From: CAZZIZ01 sp964654535
GTDB taxonomy: Bacteria; Bacteroidota; Bacteroidia; Chitinophagales; UBA2359
Assembly: GCA_964654535.1 (NCBI GenBank)
Contig: CAZZIZ010000165.1
Location: forward strand, 1 to 7,509
Length of the DNA: 7,509 nucleotides
Reading direction: 5' to 3'
Below, piece by piece: positions 4,814 to 7,509 of the stretch (positions are counted from its first letter, which is position 1; each line of letters starts with the position of its first letter). The notes beneath the pieces are model-generated. The model ran no database searches. It saw nothing but the letters and a program-made list of their open reading frames with translations, and was not told where the DNA came from. A program made the position numbers and the translations under genes.

Positions 4814-6598
4814 TTAGTTTATACTTTTTTTCAAAGAATTAAATTTTTTGGGTCGCCTAAACGCATGTGAAACACCCCTTTTGTCTATCTCTGAGACTTG
4901 ATTTTTAATAATTTTATTAAATTCTTTAGTTCCAGTAAGTTTGGATAATGAATGAGCTTCATATAAGAAATGTGAAAGGTTCTCTCCCCATTGGCTATTA
5001 GAAAAGTCTCTCGAAAACAGATGGATGGATTTGGGTAACCCCTCTCTTAAATGACCAGTAGCTTCGATATGCTGTGCGGCTAAACGCAAAGATCTTACAG
5101 TGCCAACTTTGGCACCTAACATCTTGTATTCGAGGTTTTTATCATTTGGGAACTTTATGATTTCATTTTCATAAACGCTGAGTTGATTTAACCTATGGTT
5201 CACGGCCGCATCAATTTGTTGCGTTTGTATAGCGGCGTCAGCAAGCCAACCTAATGCATCAGCATAATTTATAACATCTTTGTGAGTAGAATTATTTAGG
5301 TTTGAAATACCCTCAAATGCTGTAATGGATTTTTTATATATAAGATAAGCCTCCTCGAACTTCTCTTGTCCAAATAGGAGAGTAGCTAAGTTTGAATAAG
5401 CATATGTTATTTCTTTAAGACTACGTAGTTTATTAGGCTCTAAGCCTCTTAAAACTTCGGCATACTCTATATATTCTTCAAAGAATGGTCGCGCACTCTT
5501 ATAGTTTCCGGATTTCCAAATTAAATAGCCTACCCAATAAGCACTCTGCGCATGTTCAAATACTCTGTCAGCGGCTTCAGGATTGCGATCCAATAAAACT
5601 TCTGTAGCAGCATAAGCTTGCTTGAAATATTTATCCGCTGTTTGAAGTTCACCTTCTTTATCAAGCACCTCGCCTAAAAAGTGAAATACACGCGCTCTGC
5701 GGCCCAAGGCTTCATCACTATGTTTTGAAATTGGATATTTATCATAGTAAGTTTCAGCGCGTTTGCCGATAACCTTCAATGCGCCGAGACGACCAACTTT
5801 TTCAAGTTCCGGTTTTAAGTCTGTAAGCATAAATTCTATACTCTCTTCCGCATCGTTTCGGCCCGCCTCAGCTTCGGCCTGAGCGATTTCAGCCTCCAAC
5901 CTCGCATTCAGTGCGAAACCAGTCAGTGTACCCATAGCTACCACCGTGGCGAGTGAGGTTGACGTGATGGTCGTCACGCGCTTGCGGCTCCGACGCATAT
6001 CGCGCTGAACGACTTCATCCAGACCCACACCAATCATGCCGGAGAGAAGTTTTAAGAACCCAAGGCGTTTGCCATCGGCATGGTGGCGAAGGTCTGCGGC
6101 CAAAGGCTCGGCAGGCACATCAGATAAGCTACCTTCCGAATTAACCTCATAACGCAGCGCGGGAGGGAAGCATTCTTCCGTCTCGCGCCCCGGTATTTCC
6201 GAGGCATAGGGCTCGCCTTCAACAATGACAGAAAACAACTGCGCATCACGATTGTTACGTTTGAACGTCAGGATTTCCTGATTGACCCATTTCGATTTCG
6301 CCGCTGAAGGAGAACAAATAATGATAAGGCTCTGCGAGGAGGCCAAAGCCGCTTCAATTTTTCCGCCCAGATTATTAGAGGCTGATAATTCTTCCCTATC
6401 CCGAAATATGGGTTTTAAACGTTTGGGGATAGGCCCCGCGGACGTGACATTACCGATAATATTTTTTGGGATAGGATAAGTTTCCAAGCGCCGATGTAGC
6501 CACCGCGTCCATTTCCGGTCTTTATGGCTATAACTTATAAACGCTTTATATTTGTAGTCTCCCACGTACGCCAGCCCACTCAATTGATGAAAGGACAT
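4814..6598 (-). CDS. TIR-transmembrane-TPR protein
   Basis: 594 aa from the ATG at 6598; a TTG at 6628 adds ten unlikely residues. The N-terminal TIR domain (about 15-145) shows YKAFISYSHKD at 17-27, FRDREELSAS at 65-74 and IIICSPSAAKSKWVNQEI at 92-109. W104-V-N-Q-E108 matches the W-x-x-x-E motif holding the catalytic Glu of NAD-cleaving TIR domains such as SARM1, so NADase activity is plausible. RRSRKR (202-207) precedes one membrane helix (about 207-230), which by the positive-inside rule puts TIR in the cytoplasm and the rest in the periplasm. An acidic coiled-coil linker (about 232-256) and TPR-like repeats (about 295-480: GRRARVFHFLGEVLD, AYSNLATLLFGQEKFEEAYL) follow. Such TIR-TM-TPR proteins are common in proteobacteria. 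The TIR-TM part is GC-rich (up to 63%) and the TPR part AT-rich (down to 27%), suggesting a recombined junction. Probable role: envelope-sensing, NAD-depleting defence or stress effector. Confidence 0.9.
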   Translation of the reverse strand: MSFHQLSGLAYVGDYKYKAFISYSHKDRKWTRWLHRRLETYPIPKNIIGNVTSAGPIPKRLKPIFRDREELSASNNLGGKIEAALASSQSLIIICSPSAAKSKWVNQEILTFKRNNRDAQLFSVIVEGEPYASEIPGRETEECFPPALRYEVNSEGSLSDVPAEPLAADLRHHADGKRLGFLKLLSGMIGVGLDEVVQRDMRRSRKRVTTITSTSLATVVAMGTLTGFALNARLEAEIAQAEAEAGRNDAEESIEFMLTDLKPELEKVGRLGALKVIGKRAETYYDKYPISKHSDEALGRRARVFHFLGEVLDKEGELQTADKYFKQAYAATEVLLDRNPEAADRVFEHAQSAYWVGYLIWKSGNYKSARPFFEEYIEYAEVLRGLEPNKLRSLKEITYAYSNLATLLFGQEKFEEAYLIYKKSITAFEGISNLNNSTHKDVINYADALGWLADAAIQTQQIDAAVNHRLNQLSVYENEIIKFPNDKNLEYKMLGAKVGTVRSLRLAAQHIEATGHLREGLPKSIHLFSRDFSNSQWGENLSHFLYEAHSLSKLTGTKEFNKIIKNQVSEIDKRGVSHAFRRPKKFNSLKKSIN

Positions 6599-6780
6599 TG
6601 GCACAAGAAACCTAAAGGTGCAAATCAAAGAGTTTGCAAAATTATTACCCTTTTATATAAACGTAATCTTACTTAGGTGAGGGGTCTGGAATATTAATTC
6701 GACCAGTTTACGCGCCAGTTACTCGCCAGAGCTAATTCTTTAAACCCGCAAGTAGCTGATGTCTAAAGAGTGGGTCTAGA
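6599..6780. other. Upstream region of the TIR gene
   Basis: Non-coding gap between the nuclease wreck and the TIR gene. AT-rich DNA at 6629-6660 (on the minus strand TTTATATAAAAGGG and TAATAATTTTG) is the best candidate for a promoter of the TIR-lipoprotein unit, but no consensus -35 stands at the right distance. Bases 6703-6729 hold a degenerate short direct repeat, CCAGTTTACGCG / CCAGTTACTCG / CCAG, spaced 11-12 bases, which could be helically phased binding sites or chance. No terminator for the upstream gene is visible. Confidence 0.35.
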
Positions 6781-7273
6781 TCATTCGTGTTGTATATAAA
6801 AACTTTCAATCAGATCTAGTATCAGGTCCGAAGGGTCTTCACCTCGCTCTTTAATAGATATCATTTCAAACAAATGAGCTTTTGTTATAAATAGTATGAC
6901 TTTTTGTTGGTTGGAAAAAATCGTATTTCTCCTCCTGAGCGCTCCTTTATTTGGAGCTTTACTACAACACATTATACCAAGCCTTCCAAATACTGGAGAA
7001 AGATAATCACTTGTTTGATTAGTTTCAGTAGGCCCAATAATTCCAGAGTCATAATTCTTGAATTCAAATAAGATCATTCTGGCGTCTAGTTCGTATTTTA
7101 AGTAACCCCATACGTTGCGTATTGTCGATGGTACGTGTTTGAATCTTCGGTGGTTGCAAAGGTGGAACAAAAAGAAAGTGAAGTATGTCTATACAGATAT
7201 TTTCAAATTCCTGCCAGCCATCCCTACCAGCAGGGCATTCCTCTAGCCGCTGTCTAAGGGTATTAGGCAGCAT
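6781..7273 (-). pseudogene. Restriction-endonuclease-like gene with internal deletion and frameshift
   Basis: Two overlapping frames encode one family. The front (MLPNTLRQRLEECPAGRDGW, EFENICIDILHFLFVPPL, then IQTRTIDNTQRM) breaks near 7108-7120 and continues in the next frame as VWGYLKYELDARMILFEFKN, then GRLGIMCCSKAP and KERGEDPSDLILDLIESFYI, ending at 6781. FEFKNY carries the E-x-K of a PD-(D/E)xK nuclease core. In homologues as I recall them, a stretch of roughly 15-20 residues including an RRD-IFPN motif, with the likely metal-binding Asp, stands between IDNTQR and WGY. Here it is missing, so the lesion looks like a deletion of a length not divisible by three, not a one-base error. The start overlaps the upstream nuclease fragment by 11 bases. 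Probably inactive remnant of a restriction or defence module. Confidence 0.6.
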
Positions 7274-7457
7274 AGAATACTTCTTTGTTTCCGAAGTATT
7301 TCACTATTAAGCCAGGGCGTAATAAAATTAGGTTCGTTAATTCGCTACAGTCTACAATGCGAACGTTTTGGCGTGGCAAACTTAATATTGCCGATCGAGA
7401 TACTGAAGTTAGATTTCCGGACGTAACAATAATCCCGCCTTGCATACTCGGGCGTTC
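7263..7457 (-). pseudogene. C-terminal fragment of an Mrr-like nuclease, 5' truncated
   Basis: From the ATG at 7445 the frame gives MQGGIIVTSGNLTSVSRSAI, then VRIVDCSELTNLIL and a short tail to the stop at 7263. This fits the last part of Mrr-type restriction endonuclease domains, where G-I-VT-S-FT-SA ... v-l-D-g-eL--L- follows the catalytic D, E-x-K residues. The catalytic part itself would lie upstream and is absent. At 7458 the sequence changes to GC-rich DNA that looks like an insertion-sequence end, so the gene has probably been cut by the insertion. The frame stays open to the window edge, so a fusion transcript cannot be excluded. It overlaps the next nuclease remnant by 11 bases, as in an operon. 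Confidence 0.5.
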
Positions 7458-7509
7458 TGTGAACGGCGGTGTAAAAGTCGGCCACTGTAGCGGCGGCCTT
7501 TTGCTGTCG
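7458..7509. mobile_element. Possible terminus of an IS21-family insertion sequence (partial)
   Basis: From 7458 the DNA begins TGTGAACGGCGGTGTAAAAG and continues with TCGGCCACTGTAGCGGCGG. A TGT end and an internal 'GTAAAA-G--CCAC' element are typical of IS21-family ends, which carry multiple terminal repeats. The GC content rises abruptly and the flanking Mrr-like reading frame loses its homology exactly here. Only 52 bases are in view, so istA/istB, the other end and a target duplication cannot be seen. It could instead be another transposon or unrelated GC-rich DNA. Confidence 0.42.

Noticed and set aside
6052..6249. Minus-strand frame of 65 codons inside the TIR gene
   Set aside because: Out-of-frame shadow of the TIR domain, starting internally without a ribosome site.
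6599..6628. TTG-initiated N-terminal extension of the TIR protein
   Set aside because: It adds ten residues unlike a TIR N-terminus and has no ribosome site; the ATG at 6598 is preferred, although a GTG at 6565 close to the TIR domain is a possible alternative.
1..7509. CRISPR array, tRNA or rRNA genes
   Set aside because: No regularly spaced repeats, no cloverleaf-like sequence ending in CCA and no ribosomal RNA motifs were seen on either strand.

Overview
The window looks like a patchwork accessory region, probably a genomic or defence island, from a Gram-negative bacterium. The Gram-negative assignment is firm: there are three predicted lipoproteins, an exported protein and clear Shine-Dalgarno sites. 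An alphaproteobacterium is my best guess, from the style of the TIR protein and the GC-rich scraps, but this is uncertain. Most of the DNA is AT-rich (sampled 60-base stretches fall to 27-38% GC). It is interrupted by GC-rich patches of 55-63% in a 3' gene tail, an insertion-sequence scar and the TIR-TM half of one gene.

Layout. Bases 1-1141 (+) hold remains of one or two genes read in three frames. They are interrupted at about 332-409 by a short antisense scar that reads as the C-terminal motif of an IS66-family transposase. Bases 1148-1252 (+) are a GC-rich, strongly codon-biased 3' tail of another gene. Bases 1267-3695 (-) form a tight five-gene operon. In transcription order it encodes a 121-aa lipoprotein, a 282-aa lipoprotein, a 75-aa Cys/His-rich protein, a 109-aa single-pass membrane protein and a 215-aa exported protein. 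After a 241-base intergenic gap comes a two-gene unit (-), 6598-3937: a TIR-transmembrane-TPR protein followed 25 bases later by a 283-aa lipoprotein. Upstream of that (6781-7457, -) are wrecks of two nuclease genes, one with an internal deletion and frameshift and one cut by what looks like an IS21-type insertion-sequence end at 7458.

How the parts may work together. The TIR protein should place its TIR domain, with an intact putative catalytic Glu, in the cytoplasm and its TPR repeats in the periplasm. It is probably co-transcribed with a lipoprotein that would sit in the same compartment as the TPRs. A transmembrane TIR effector gated by an envelope partner is the most interesting hypothesis here. 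The neighbouring five-gene operon also encodes mostly envelope proteins, and whether it belongs to the same system is open. The broken restriction-like genes and insertion-sequence traces fit a decaying, frequently rearranged defence region.
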